DNA from: Rhododendron vialii
Lineage: Eukaryota; Streptophyta; Magnoliopsida; Ericales; Ericaceae
Assembly (NCBI RefSeq): GCF_030253575.1
Contig: NC_080561.1
Coordinates: 6,585,001-6,649,000, forward strand
DNA length: 64,000 bases
Direction of reading: 5' to 3'
Under the pieces are notes generated by a model. The model was not told the DNA's origin, ran no database searches, and saw nothing but the letters and a program-made list of their open reading frames with translations. Below, piece by piece: positions 23,816 to 36,726 of this stretch; the first letter of the stretch is position 1, and each line of letters opens with the position of its first letter. A program made the position numbers and the translations under genes.

Positions 23816-24271
23816 AAATCAGGATACTTGAAAAAGTTTGGAAAGCACACAGATAATTTAATTATCTGTCTGTTTTGGATTAATTTTTATTTTAGTGATC
23901 TTTTTTTAACAGTTTTTATGATAATTTTTTATTTCTTTTTGTTGAGGAGAATAAGTAATTCAATAAATAAAATTCACCAATAAAATAACTTAAGCAAAGA
24001 AAAGAAAAAAACAAGCCAAGCTAATTAATATTGGCCAAACTCCCATTACAATTAATGATAGAAACTAATCATTAGAAATCTAAGATTGCTTGCTTTGATT
24101 AGATAGGAGTAGATGTTAAGTTGTTAACCTGCTATTTATTGTTCCAATTCTTGCACTCCATTATTCCTGGTTAAAAGTAAATATAGTTAAGGGTGATTGG
24201 AATTTGGAGAGGCTTAAGGTGTTTTTAGTTTAATCCATCAAGCTGCTAAAGGGGTTTATCTTTTTTTCTTC

Positions 24272-24675
24272 TTTTTTAATAACCGAATGTCCTGATCAAC
24301 TTGCGCGTATCTCAACTAATTTCGAAATGTTGAGAACCTTTCCTAGTGAAGTTGGTTGCTATCTCTCTCCCCCAATGGTAACTAGGGTTCAAGTCCCACT
24401 TGGACAGGGCTTTAATTTGGGGCCCAGGGCTATAGATAGCCTCTGGACCCCCTTGTGCTAACTCTAACACCCTCCACTAACCCCGCTGATGTATACAATA
24501 TTGAAAAATAAATAAAAATTTCGGAGCGTTGAAGTCAACGACGGGAGAAAACTTTCATTAGCTTGCGCGCACCTCAACTAATTTCGAATAATATGCCCGC
24601 TCATTAACTTCAAGATCCCGAAATTAGTCGACATGCGCATAAGCTTGGCCCCGAACATTCGGTCATAAGAAAAAA
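24272..24675. repeat. Cluster of SINE copies: two tail fragments around a second-family SINE
   Basis: 24272-24345 is a minus-strand tail of the first SINE family. 24346-24520 is a plus-strand copy of the second family with box B GGGTTCAAGTCCC (24385-24397), ending in an A-rich tail. From 24545 to 24675 lie two further first-family tails, one minus (24575-24602) and one plus (24610-24672, ending AAGAAAAAAA). Nested or side-by-side insertion is inferred. Confidence 0.5.
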
Positions 24676-25594
24676 ACAATAGATATTAATTAGTGCGAAT
24701 TATAATCCATATGGAATTAATGAGGTTTATGTTTGAGACTCTCAACGGAGACCACAATGAAAAATTACTATATATTACAATTTACACTACCATATTTTAT
24801 GTTATGTTAAAAAATTGGCCTATTAAACTTGTCTTATTGCCCCAAGTTTATTTATTATGAAACTTACAAAATTGCCCGTAAGCACCCGTCAAATTGTAAA
24901 ATGTTATTCTAAGAATGAAAGTTGTGTACGCAAAATCAGAATGTTATTGAACGGGAAAACGATGGACAAATGATAGATTATATGTGCATATTGAAAACAA
25001 ATATGTTCAGAACAATCCGATAAGGCTATCGTGCATTATTTTTCAATTCAAAAAATCATCTGTTTCTTCATTCATATCTTATCAGCCTATATTCGAAATG
25101 TCTTATTAAAAAAAAAAATTACGTTAGCCGTTATCACAAAACAAATATTTTGACCCCACTCATCGACATTTCTAGGTCCGCCTCTCTATGACAGCGAACT
25201 AAAAATTAAAAAAAAAACGCGGTTGATTAAAAATCGTATGTTATCTACGTGTGCATGAGGGAGAGAGACAGTGAGACTTTTCATGAATTGTTTGACAAGG
25301 GAAATTGGTGAGGAATTTGTGTTTGGGCTAGTTGAGACCTCCCTTGGAATGAATTCTAAAAAGTTATTATATTTTTTTTTTCCTCAAAGTAGTAAATTAC
25401 TACTTTGTTTTTTTATTGACGTTCTAGATCCGCAAACTACACATGATGAAATAAACATACACGAGTGCCTACCTGTCATTTCATTTGGGTCATTTTGAAT
25501 TTTTGTTTGAATTGTGATCCCATTGCATCACTTTGACCACTGGCTAGCAGTGTATATGGACCCCTTTCTTATCCAAATGCTAAAACTCCTTAAA

Positions 25595-25797
25595 CCTTTT
25601 TTTTTTTTTATAACAGGGTCAATTTGCGCGCATCTTGACTAATTCTGGAGCTCTGAAAGTAACGATCGGACATAACTTTTAGTGGTCCCAAGATTTAGAA
25701 TGTTTAGCGCCCTCCGTGAGAATCAAACTTATAAACTCATGAAGGAACACTTATTGCTTTCTCACAACTACACTACTTGGTCAAACCCGTTGGGGTT
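25595..25797 (-). mobile_element. Complete SINE with 14-bp target-site duplication
   Basis: The 14-bp sequence TAAAACTCCTTAAA occurs directly on both sides (25581-25594 and 25798-25811). Between them is a 203-bp minus-strand element. It starts with a tRNA-like head (box A-like TTTGACCAAGTAGTGTAG, box B-like AGTTTGATTCTC), continues with the family tail (GAATTAGTCAAGATGCGCGC) and ends in poly(A), seen as T's at 25597-25609. All hallmarks of retroposition are present. Confidence 0.85.
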
Positions 25798-25870
25798 TAA
25801 AACTCCTTAAAGTTCTCCTTGATAGCTCTCTTTCAGCTAGCTCCATGTCAAAGCCAAAGCCAAAGCCAAA

Positions 25871-25871
<1 letters not shown>

Positions 25872-25914
<43 letters not shown>
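25872..25914. repeat. (CT)n microsatellite
   Basis: A long uninterrupted CT run in intergenic DNA. Confidence 0.85.
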
Positions 25915-25916
<2 letters not shown>

Positions 25917-26752
25917 GAGGAATGCTATGATGGAAAATTAGAAGGTCTACGAGAAAAGAATACCTTCATAGTCAACTTTGACGATAAACAAGATGAGATA
26001 AATTGAGTAGCAAGTTATCTAAACTCTAATTAGTTTAAAGTAGTAAAAGAGAATATCAACAATCAACAACCTATATTATAAAACAAAGCGATTTTTATTT
26101 ACACATACAAACCCAACGTCCTCTGCAACCATCGGATAGCCTTTACATATTAATCATAACTGTTCGATCGGTAAATATTTTCTTATATATAAATCTACTA
26201 AGAGAAACGTTTATTGACGTGCTATAGGGTAATATATATACCTTCCTTTTGCAATTGATTTCCTCTTTTTTTTTTCTTTCCTCTAGAATGAGGTTGAGCA
26301 CGAATCTGAACCACACATTGGTTTGAGATTGACACATTTGGGATCCATTCCCCAAGGTCATTGAATATCAATCTTCTCGAAATTGTGAAATAATCTGTTG
26401 ATTAAAAGGATTGATACATTACATGAAACTTGGTCCATGAAAATAAATATTTCAGATTTACAGTTCTACAAATCTGGACTATTCATTCCTGTTTATGGAC
26501 ACATTCATGTATCTTATTTCTTTTTTTGATTAATTTGAGGAAGAATGGGCAAAGATACCATGAATCTACAAGTGGGACCCAATTATCAATTGTTGATCTA
26601 TTAAACATCTCAATCTGCCCTCTTCAATTCTAATGGTCAACAAGGAATCTATGACCCAGTATTGAGGAGGAAAAAAAACATGCGAAGAAAATTCTAGACA
26701 TGAGAACTCATTAAAAGAATTAATTAATTAGTTTGTTAATATAATTTGCATC

Positions 26753-26930
26753 AGTGTTTTTTTTTTTGGCTTGCAGAATGTCCTTAATCAGCTTGCACAC
26801 ACCTCTGTCTAACTCCTGCAACCCCTCCCGCAATCTTTTCCACACTTATACATGAGATGAGGTGACCTTCAAAAGTTGCTGACAAAAATAATCGATCATG
26901 AGAACTGAAACTTTAAGAAGGAACAAACCC
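26753..26930 (-). repeat. Degenerate SINE copy
   Basis: A poly-T run (26757-26768) is followed by the complement of the family tail (AATGTCCTTAATCAGCTTGC, then ACACACCTCTGTCTAACTCC). The head half is too diverged to define box A and B with confidence. Confidence 0.45.
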
Positions 26931-27589
26931 TAAATTTCAGGCTAAGATCAATCAGCGACACCTTTGTGGTTATTTGTATGGGTTGTTGTCTATCACTTTT
27001 TCAGGCTTTGACATATGAATTCGTTGGGTTGATTTTTCGAGTTGAAATTTGTTCATTATTTTTATTATATTGAGGCGTGTGAGAAGGTAATGTTCAAAGG
27101 CATAGGAGCTCAAAATTAATTATTAAGCTTACATAAGCTTAGAAGGGACCAGAAAACATGATCACCCAAGTGTTGAAATTTTCTCTCTCTCCATTCTAAA
27201 ATTGTGTTCGGAAGTTTGAAACTTGAGTGGAAAAACACAACAACAAATTAAAGGATTTACCGAATGTTTTAGTTGAATTCTTTTTCCCTGAGTGTTTTTT
27301 CAAAAATAACAATGTTAGAGAACCAGAACTCTTAAAAACCCATTTTAAACGAATTAAACGGCTTTGATCATTTGCGTGAAATTCCAATTAGTTTTGTGTC
27401 AGCATTTGTGAGAGGGGAACCGACCCTTATTTTATTTCATATATGTGTGTGTGTGTGTGTCATTTTAGGCTCAGTGAGAATTTTTCTTATTATGGTCTTT
27501 TTTACGGTCTCTAAATGTCCAGTATAGCCCAAGACGAACTTTTGGGCTAATGATGGTTTAGGTGTTAGGCCTAATTGTTTGGAACTTTG

Positions 27590-27622
<33 letters not shown>

Positions 27623-28660
27623 TGTGTGGAAAGTTAAAAATGTTTTCCTTCAATTGTTTGGATTGGAGAGAAAGATGAGAGAAAATAAAGAACTTAAATT
27701 TCTTGAATAGTAAAATTTTCCTCCCATTTTTCTCTCATTTTCTTTTCCCTCACTTTCCATGAGTTCTAAACCGGCACGAGAATTTAAAGAGAGTCCAAGC
27801 CTAATCATGATTTGGGCTGAAAGGCAGCCATCACTCGTCTTAGAAATAGACCCAAGCCCAGTCTAAGACTTGGGCTTTTAATAGCCCCAATCGAATCTAA
27901 CGCGTTCCAAAGTGGGTTGTAGACCATTGGGGGTGATAAACGAGCTGATCGAGCCGAGAAGCTAGTTGTTGATATTCAGATTGAAAATTTATCGAATTCC
28001 AAAATATGTTTAAGCTTCGGTTGTTAATGAGATAAGTTGAACTCAAATGAGTTTTACATGAGCCGATCTCGAATAGCTTAAATTATTTATACATTATAAG
28101 TCGAACAAACAGGAGTAGTATATTATTCGAGCTTGGTTTGAAACCCTTAACAAGCTTTGACAACAATGCTTATGTTTGTTTTGTCTATTAAATACTACAT
28201 CAATTTTGAACTATCATGATAACTGTTTTATCGACATCTTGCATGTGGCTCTCAGACAACACTGACAGCCGAATTATTTTACCGCTGAATGCATTCTTCA
28301 TTTGATTTGATTGTGTTGTTTGTCTTTATGTGTCCAATTTGTCTTTTTCAATTGTATTAGACCTACACGGCAGATTGTAATATTCTCTTATCAATTAAAT
28401 TCTCTCTCCTTCTAAAAACAAATCAATTTTAAATGAGTTTTTTCAACGAGCAAATATGAATTTGAACTCGAATAGTTTGATTCGTTTATCGGTTTGGATC
28501 CAGCGAGAAGAGTGTAAAGTTTAATCTAAATCGTTAATATTAATAATTAATGGCTCAAATTTGTTAAATTTTTTACAGATAAAAATATAAAAGTATTATG
28601 GTATAACTAATAAAATATTTAAAATAATTTTGGACCATTGAAAATGCTAACCGGGGTCAA
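26931..28660. other. Intergenic DNA upstream of IF3
   Basis: It contains a (TG)n run near 27445, a (GA)n run at 27591-27620 and a GAGCC/GAGCT-rich dispersed repeat at 27930-28150. No coding domain is visible. Confidence 0.45.
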
Positions 28661-28863
28661 GCCAGATTCTATGGGTTTTGTATACAGGGCACTATTGGAT
28701 ACTCCGTTTGGCGATACCCAGATTGACATCGACGATCGGTTAGGGCTTCTCTGTGTGCGTGTGTCCACTGTCCGAGTTCACACAATTCTTCGGGTAGTGT
28801 AGAGCAATCAAGAGATACCCTTTAACTGATATATACATATGTGCAACTGAATTAAGAGGCAGA

Positions 28864-31800
28864 ATGGCATACTGGGGCCGAATCAGGCAAGCGACGGTCA
28901 CATGCTTGTCAACCCAGTACAGAAGATGCCATCTTCTCAATCAAACTACTGCGAACCCAATAACTAGGGTTCTCAAGAGCCCCACCGCGTTCGTCATTCG
29001 CGAGACCCAGATCGAGTTTGGCAACGGCGTCAGGTTCTTCGCCGCCCCAGTTCAGGTAATTGCACTGTTATGGCGCATTAATTTTTGATTTTTATTCACA
29101 TTTTTGTTTTCAAAAGTCTACAAGCACAACTTTAGAACCCCACCCAGGGAACGCAACTGTGTCCCGAACCCTTCTGTGTATGCGGGTCCACGTGCATTTA
29201 GGGAGGCTAAACGGACCAAGCTACTCGAGTCAGAACTCATTGTTCGTTTGTTGAAAGCTTGTTCGAGATTGGTTTGTTGCATGAACAAACCAAGCTTGAA
29301 CATTTTTTGGAAGCACGTTAGTATTTCCAACCAAGCTTGAACAAGCTATTACTCGGCTCGTTCAGCTTATTATGTACAAAAAAATCTAAGCTACTTGAGA
29401 TTGGCTCCTGATTGGCTTGATTAAAGCTTGTTTGAGATTGACTCGTCTCATAAACAAGCGAAGCTTGCACATATTTTTGAAGCTTGTTATATTTCAAACC
29501 AACCTTGATCAACTACCTGCTTGGCTCGTTTATCACCCCGACGTGCATTCTGGAAAGTTTTGTTCTGATACGTTTTTAAGTGTCCGGAACCGATGCGGGT
29601 TAGATGGGCTCTGAATACAGTTGTGTTGGGAATCCTGTTTTTAAGTTGTGCTCCTAGCATTGCTCTTGTGCTTTCGGGTTAAGGATAATTAGTGGTGGCA
29701 TGACTGAATTACAGGCCAAGTCGAAGCAGGAAGAGAAAGACACGAGTCGCCAACGGTTGAACGAGAAAATTACGGCGGAATTTGTTAGGCTTGTAACAGA
29801 GGAAGGTATGTCTCATAAAGTTCTGGAATTTAGGGTTGAGCAGCTTGAGCTGTTTGGTTATACAACTTATACTTTTAATATGTTTGTTTGGTAATTCCAT
29901 ATTGTGTACGGTTTGAAAAGTTTGTTTCATAATCAGATGGAGCTCAAATCCTGTGTACTCATTTTTCCCTGCACCAGGGTTTGGCGCATTTGCGGTCATT
30001 AGATCATGCAGGAATTTTCTTATCCCTTGAAATTTCCACATGATCTGATGGCTGAAAATTCAAGGGAACTCCGGTATGGAAAAAATTGGGTACGGAGTGT
30101 GTGAATTTTGAATGAATGGGTAAAGAGAATTTGGAGGGGAGTCAGATGAGCTATGTGTTTCCTCACTTTAAGAGCGCAGTTGGTGTAAGTAATTGGTGAG
30201 AACTGAGAAGTGATAAGACACAATGAGGAAGAGAGTTCTCTCTGATGTTTGGACTACAGATTGAGTGGAAATGATGGGGATGTGGGATAGTTTGGAGAGG
30301 AAGAGAACTATATTATCTAACCAGTTTTGTTTTCTCTCCAAAAAAGGGTGAGATTTCGAATTTTTGAGAGAAACAAAATTGCCCATGAAAATACAAACAA
30401 AGAGAAGTAAACCTCACCCATGTCCTTGTTTCTCATGCTTTACTTTCCAACTCCTCAAAATGTGATAGTGAGAAAACACAGTCGTTTATTTTCTTCAGTA
30501 TTGTTGGTCGCAATTCACGACATTATATAAAATAGTGAGGAGATGGCTTCCCGATTGTATGGTGGGTGATTTATGTTTTGAGTGCACACTTTTTTGAACA
30601 ACTATTTTAAAATTTGTGTATTATGCAGGGCATTGTGTTGTGTCAAGGAGGGAAGCTTTAGAACGTGCGAGACGTCTCAATCTTGATTTAGTTGAGGTGA
30701 ACTTTGTCATTCTAATATCAATTTACTTAAGCTAGAAGTTGTTAGCCCTCTATTTGTTTGGATAAAAGCAAAAATAACAAAAGCTACTCATCTGGCACAA
30801 ACTTTTCTGGTTTCCTATTTGAAATATTCCCAGGCATAGTTTCTTTCTATGGCCTACTATCAAGATTAGACTTCATAGTTGGGCTATGCTTAAGGACTGG
30901 GGTACCATGCCTCCAGCTCTCTAAAATTATTCCCCACCTGTAACTCAGAGGCGGCTCTATGTAGGGCAATGCATGGTCAATTGTACACCCAAATAATTTT
31001 TTATTTTTTTGCTTAGAATACATGTAAAAATTATGTGTTAATTTTTTTTGAACACCCAACTTAAATACCATTGAACACTCAATTCTAATAGTCTTGAACA
31101 CCTAACCCAAAAAAAAATGGAACCCTGAACCCAAAACTAGTTAAACACTCAAATCACAATCCAATTATAGCCCATCAATCTAGATAATTTGAACACCTAA
31201 CACATTACCTCAAATAAAGATCCTGTTCATAATTAAAACATTGAGAAAAGAAAGAGAGAAAAAAAGAATCTATAGGTGTAATATGCTCTGCCTTCTCTCT
31301 CCATTTTTATTGTCGATGGTCTAAATGTGTTAATTTCGTATTCATTACAAACTACTTTTTTTTTGGGTCTAGTTAGCTTTTGAATTACGGACAAAGCTAT
31401 TAAAAAAAACTCAACTAAATTGCAAACCACATTACCTTTAATATTCTTCGAATTTAAGACTGCGATAGAAAATCTCATCATGTCATCCTAAAGAACGACA
31501 TATTTTCGAGAAAGTCAGCCCCAACGTACTCGCAACAATTTCTTTCAAAAGGTTTTTGGTAGGTTAATATAGTTAAACGTTGGCACAAAATATGAGAACT
31601 CATCTAGGATATATCCCCTTTATTCTCGAAACATTTTCTATTACGGAACACAACTTTCAAAAAAAAAAAAAAATTAAAATAGTATATATTTTTAAGTTTT
31701 CATTTCGCTTGGTATTTAAGTTTTTACTAGAATAGAGGTTATGTTTTCTGACCACACTATTTATACAATCAGATGAGATTTTGTACGTATATCATTGGCT

Positions 31801-34800
31801 AATAGATCAGCTAGTAGAGTTGAGGCAAATTCTGAACACCCTACTTCAAATTCTTGGGGCCCCACTGCTGTAACTTTCCCTTCTTTGCGGGCAATGTACA
31901 GTTTCAGAGAACTTTTGCATTTTGAAACCTCAGCAACTTTGGCAAGACGAGATTTTGAGAGGTTTTGTTGCAAATGATATCACAGTATCAGAAGGAAGCT
32001 TGCTTTGCAACTGTGGTCAAGTACATATAGAGGAATAGAGTTCCAAAGTTATTAGAAAACTGCATGCACAACCTAATTTGCTTCTGGACTAAATTGTTCA
32101 TGATGTTAGGAGTGCTCCTATCTGTTCGGTGGAACCACCTACCCACCCTTTTGTTGTAATGGTTATCTTGCATTATAAAGAAAAGAGTAAAATGCGATAA
32201 TTCGTTTACTCTCTCATACTTTTAGTTACTTATGGTAGCCGGAATTTTTTTCGCGTATGGTTTCCTTAGTTATATTGGTCTCATCTTGTACAGGTTCAAC
32301 GAAATGCTAAACCACCTGTTTGTAAGCTCGCGGACTACCACAAGGAGAAGTACAAACAACAAATAAAGGAAAAAGACCGTGCTAAAAGCAAGGTAATGGG
32401 TTTTGTGCTCTTGATACAGTCTATGCAATTGATCAAGTGGATTGGCTGATATTTTCAATATGATGTATCTTCATTTTGGTTTCTAGCTAATCACCATCAG
32501 AATCGCTTTAGAGACTCATTATCAACTTGTTTGTTATGTCTATCTCTTAGTGCAGTCTGAAGTGACTTTACGGAAAGGAGATTGCAAAGAAGTTCGGTTT
32601 TCTGTTAAAACTGTAAGATCTTTATCTGATAATTTGTTCTTTGTTTTACATTCCTGTGTTTATACTTCCTGAAGCTTGTACTATAGAAAGCTAATATAAA
32701 TATCATATTATCATGGATGCCATCGATTTATTCTTTAAAAGCAGGAGAGCAATAAAATTCTCCCAACTCTTTCCAACGTTGTTGATTAAGCTCTGTGTAA
32801 ATAGTAAATACTGTTTGGAATTTGTATTAGATTGTAGATGCCCCTTTCACCCAATATCTCATGAGATACAGGATGGTCCAATGGAACCATCCCATGAGTT
32901 GATAGTCTGTCCGAATAATTATTTTACCTACCTAAGGAGTTAAACAATTTAACTTATCCCAGGATTTGTGGCTAACTGATTAGGCATTTGAAAATTTTGA
33001 ACAATCGAGTTTCAAACTCAGGTTCCATAGTTGTGAATTAAATAATATCCAAAAATAATAAGTGAAGTTAAAGAATGTTTAATAGATAGTACAAAAATAT
33101 TATATTGTTCTATTTTCAGGAACAAAAAGATCTCCAAATGAAAGCAGATACGGTGAAGAGGTTGATGGACCGTGGTTATCGAGTCAAGGTACTCTCTATA
33201 ATTCTACCCTTTTTCTTAAGACAACTTGCTGATTACTGTTACCCCGTTAATGTACTAGGAGTTATTTTGCAGCATTGTTTAGCGCTGATATTGCTTTTTT
33301 GTAATGGCTAAAAGAATCTACCTGGAAGTTTTTACTGTACAACCTTTTTTTGAAATTCACCTAATATTGAAACAGAGCTATAGTTATTGAGCTTTGTACC
33401 CACACTTTTATTGAAATTCACGTAATATTTAAACAGAGCTATAGATATTGAGCTTTGTACCCACACTTATTCACACACATCTCGTGCTTTGAACATTGAA
33501 ATTTTTATTTTTTCCAGAAGATCTGGAACATAACCCAATATAGTAAATTGTGAATACCTGATCAGGTTTCGTTGGTGAACTTTGATAGATCAACTGTCTC
33601 TGCATTTATAATGGTCTTCTAGATGCAAAGACTGTAGAGTGGCAATTTAAGTAATTTTGCCTGCATGACAGGGAAATGTTTTGAACAACAAGCATTAGAA
33701 ACTTCCAGATGAGAACAAATCTCAGAATTTGTGCTCCTCTCTGTATTTTGTCCCAAAACTTGCCTTTTGTACTACACATTATTTGTGTCAGAGAGCTATA
33801 CCAACTATTTTGCCCTTCTTTTTTTCATAAGCTAACTATTTCACATTTTATAAATCTTGAATAGTGTATGGCCTTGGGTAAGGAAGATGACTTGGGGGGA
33901 ATCTTATCTCGTCTCAGCGCTCTGGTATCGCCTCATCTTTTTAACCTTCTCCTGCATTCTCCATTCTTGAGATTGTTCTTTATGTCTTGCATTTTTATGC
34001 ACCCTTTACTTTATTCGCTTTATCCAGATTGAAGATGTTTCTGTCGTGGAAAGTGGACCCAGGGTGGAAAAAAAACACGCTTATGTTATTGTCAGGCATG
34101 TGAAGTTTGGCCCATCAAAGAAAGGCTCAGGAAAGAAAGTTTCCAACGTTGTTGCCGATAGTACTGTGGTCCAAAGCCCTGTCCAGTCTGAAGACATTTT
34201 GGGTCATGACTCAGAATTTGAAACGGATGGTGAAAACCTTTCGGAAGAGGCAGAAACGCATATTCCAGACAAGAAAAATGATACTTGGTCAGCCCTTGAG
34301 GCAGACGATGATTATGACAGTGTGTTTGATTTGGGGGTTGAGGCAAAGACTGGAAAGAATTCTGGAGATGCACCAACGAATCCTGCACCAAATAGGTTTT
34401 CAGACATCAGCCCCAGACCTGTTGATCCTGTAAGAAAAGAAACGGTTTTACCTTCCCCAGTAGAGCCGAGGAATAATAACCCACCTCCAAAATCAGTGGA
34501 CGGCAAGGGCACCAGTTTTGGTATTTTTAGTGCTTCAAAAGGTAACGATTCTCCTGATAGACATGGTCTACCAGCAGAAGTTAGTAATAGGTACAAGAAA
34601 GGAAATTCTTCTGATTCAAGAAGACACCCTATGCCTCGAGGGGTTTCAGAAAACGCATGCACACCCTTGTCAGACACCAATAGAGGTGGAAGGCCAGGAG
34701 TTGATAGTGGCGAACAAGGGAAATGGGGGATATTCAGCACAGAGAGCTCGAATGGGGTACCGAGCAGGAATTCTGAAAGCTATTCGAAATTTCGACGATA

Positions 34801-34801
34801 G
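28864..34801 (+). CDS. IF3: Translation initiation factor IF-3, mitochondrial type, 8 exons
   Basis: Exons are 28864-29055, 29715-29805, 30629-30696, 32294-32392, 32556-32612, 33120-33188, 33865-33924 and 34028-34801. All junctions are GT-AG with consistent phases; the product is 469 residues. Residues 1-64 are Arg/Ser/Thr-rich with few acids, a typical mitochondrial presequence. The IF3 N domain follows (RLNEKITAEFVRLV...LVEVQRNAKPPVCKLADY, about 77-130), then a charged linker, then the IF3 C domain (KEVRFSVKT...YRVKCMALGKEDD...HAYVIVRHVKFG, about 151-240). A Ser/Pro/Asp-rich extension of about 220 residues follows, as in plant IF3-1-like proteins. The family binds the small ribosomal subunit and controls start-codon selection in organelles. 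This is the intact copy; a broken duplicate lies at 40516-46925. Dual targeting to plastids cannot be excluded. Confidence 0.92.
29200..29545. repeat. GCTTG/GCTCG-rich dispersed repeat in IF3 intron 1
   Basis: Repeated AAGCTTG, GAACAAG and GGCTCGTT words, partly in inverted order, resemble those at 13010-13260 and 27930-28150. The block is non-coding. Confidence 0.45.
33353..33469. repeat. 58-bp tandem duplication in IF3 intron 6
   Basis: Two copies (AACAGAGCTATAG.TATTGA as core) lie head to tail. In unit 2 the second copy is largely deleted (about 43923-44005). Confidence 0.6.
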
Positions 34802-36726
34802 TACCCATACAGTGAGTTTCGCAAGCCATGCTTCTCGACTTGTGGTACCAATAATGCGGCGGTGACAGTTCCTTAGTTTAGGCTACCCTGGTTTATTTGT
34901 CAGCATTGGGATTGTAATGTTACTGCTCCTACATGATGTTGATGCATGCCCTGGTTCGTAAGGGATGAAAGTTTTGTAACAGAACTAATTTAATAGTCTT
35001 TGTAGACGTATTATTCTTGATATGCAGGATAATCCCTGATATTTATACTTTTATCGGTACAGGAGGCACTGGTTCCCCAACTGCAGGAGTAGTCAACCTC
35101 TTATAGTGGCTGCCCACCAAAATCAAGCTTCATCGTTAAACATAAAAGAGCAATAACTACTTTTTGATCGTTAGAAACACCCATAACCTCTAAAATAGAT
35201 TCCGTTCTCTTTTAGCCACTCCTCCGCCGCTAATGGTATTCTATAGAGCTAGCCCGAGAATGTTGGAGTTACAAGTTTCATAAACTGGTCACAGATAGTG
35301 CTATGCGGCTGGTATGATGAACTTGCCTTTGCACTCGTCTGGACGTGCATTGCCGCATCATTTTTCGATGTCGGTGCCAAGATTTCTATAAACAAGTTGT
35401 CTTGGCAAACCATTTTTCTGAAATGTTGTCATTTGATCGCATGCTGGTACATACCTTCTTGCACAAATGCAGTGAATTTGAATTTCCGTGTTGCGTCTTC
35501 AAAAACTAACAACAATAATGTAATCCACATTGTTTTCATTTTCTAAAGTTAACTTTTACAAAAGCAATATAATTTGCATTATTGGTTTGAATGGCTACTG
35601 TTGCGACTTCAACAACTACTACAAATAAACCCAATGGATTTGGATAATTGAGCATGAAAAAATAATAAGTGATTTTCCCTCATGAGGTCACACGTTTGAA
35701 TTCCACGGAGGAAAAACATTTCAAATCTTGGAATCATTGGAGGGTTTGTCGTGTCGTTAACTGTAGGGTACCGAAATTAGTGGAGATGCGCATAAGGTGA
35801 TCCGGACATCCGATTATAAAAAATTAAAAAAACTACTGCTACTGGGAATAGCCTCCAAGAAGCCTGACATGGAATGCATATCACTACACTTGTGTCCAAA
35901 CTTACATACGCAAGGGCTGCCATCAGCATTATCTATCTTTATTATCCTTAAATTTTTATTGGTCAGGTGACATTGCAATAATTGCGGTCTGATGCTAAGG
36001 ACAATCCTCCCCTTGTGAGAATGTAGACTAGCCTATATGTGAGACATCCACACCACCCCTCCATACCCCATCCATCCATGCTCCTATTTCCTTCGTCCAC
36101 ATCTCGGGTATGAAATTATGATCCGAACCGTTTAAATCGTAGGACACACATAAAGTACAAGTCTCCAGAATATCTATATGATCTGACATCGATAGATGCA
36201 TGAACACGTTGCAAATTGTTATGCAAATTTAATGGTAAATATACTCTACGGTTTATCCTTAAAATTTACGGGCAAAGTGTAACTTATTCCAACACGTACA
36301 CATACACATATATATCTCAGATATCTGATCATTCCGGTATTTCGTAGTCTTGTAGATTTTTGCAAGTTCTACGAGATGAACGATTCTGATCATAGTTTTG
36401 AATTCGAGATATGGATGAAAATTGAAAGCATAGAGGAGGGCATGGAGGGATGAGGTTTGGGGAGGAGCTCATCCCCCCACATGCATATCCATGGACGAAA
36501 ACTGGTTTTGGTTTATAATAATCTTTAAAAATCTAGTGAAGAAATAATGTGACATCTTCTTTTGACAAGAGTTCAACATTTTTTAGGTGGATTTCTCTCT
36601 TATTATATACTGTCGTCACATGGGTCCCATGTGATATGTCTTCCTTATTTCAGACTTCCAGTATTCTTTTTCTTTTCTTCAAACATAGAACATAGAAAAA
36701 CAGCTCTCAGAGACAGAAATACTATC
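34802..36726. other. IF3 3' UTR and promoter region of MO1
   Basis: The IF3 3' UTR runs to roughly 35050. 35650-35830 is a plus-strand SINE (box B-like GTTTGAATTCC, tail GTGGAGATGCGCATAAGGTG, then AAAAAATTAAAAAA). It is also present in unit 2 (47570-47730), so it predates the duplication. From 35950 to 36726 the sequence is AT-rich and shared with unit 2, and probably holds the MO1 promoter. No other gene is supported. Confidence 0.5.

Noticed and set aside
24385..24397. Box B-like motif as a tRNA gene
   Set aside because: No cloverleaf can be drawn around it, and the same unit recurs with a shared tail, so it is a SINE.
31761..31977. Overlapping ORFs on both strands in IF3 intron 3
   Set aside because: Both copies of the block show substitutions and breaks with no domain recognised; treated as intron sequence, possibly an old transposon.
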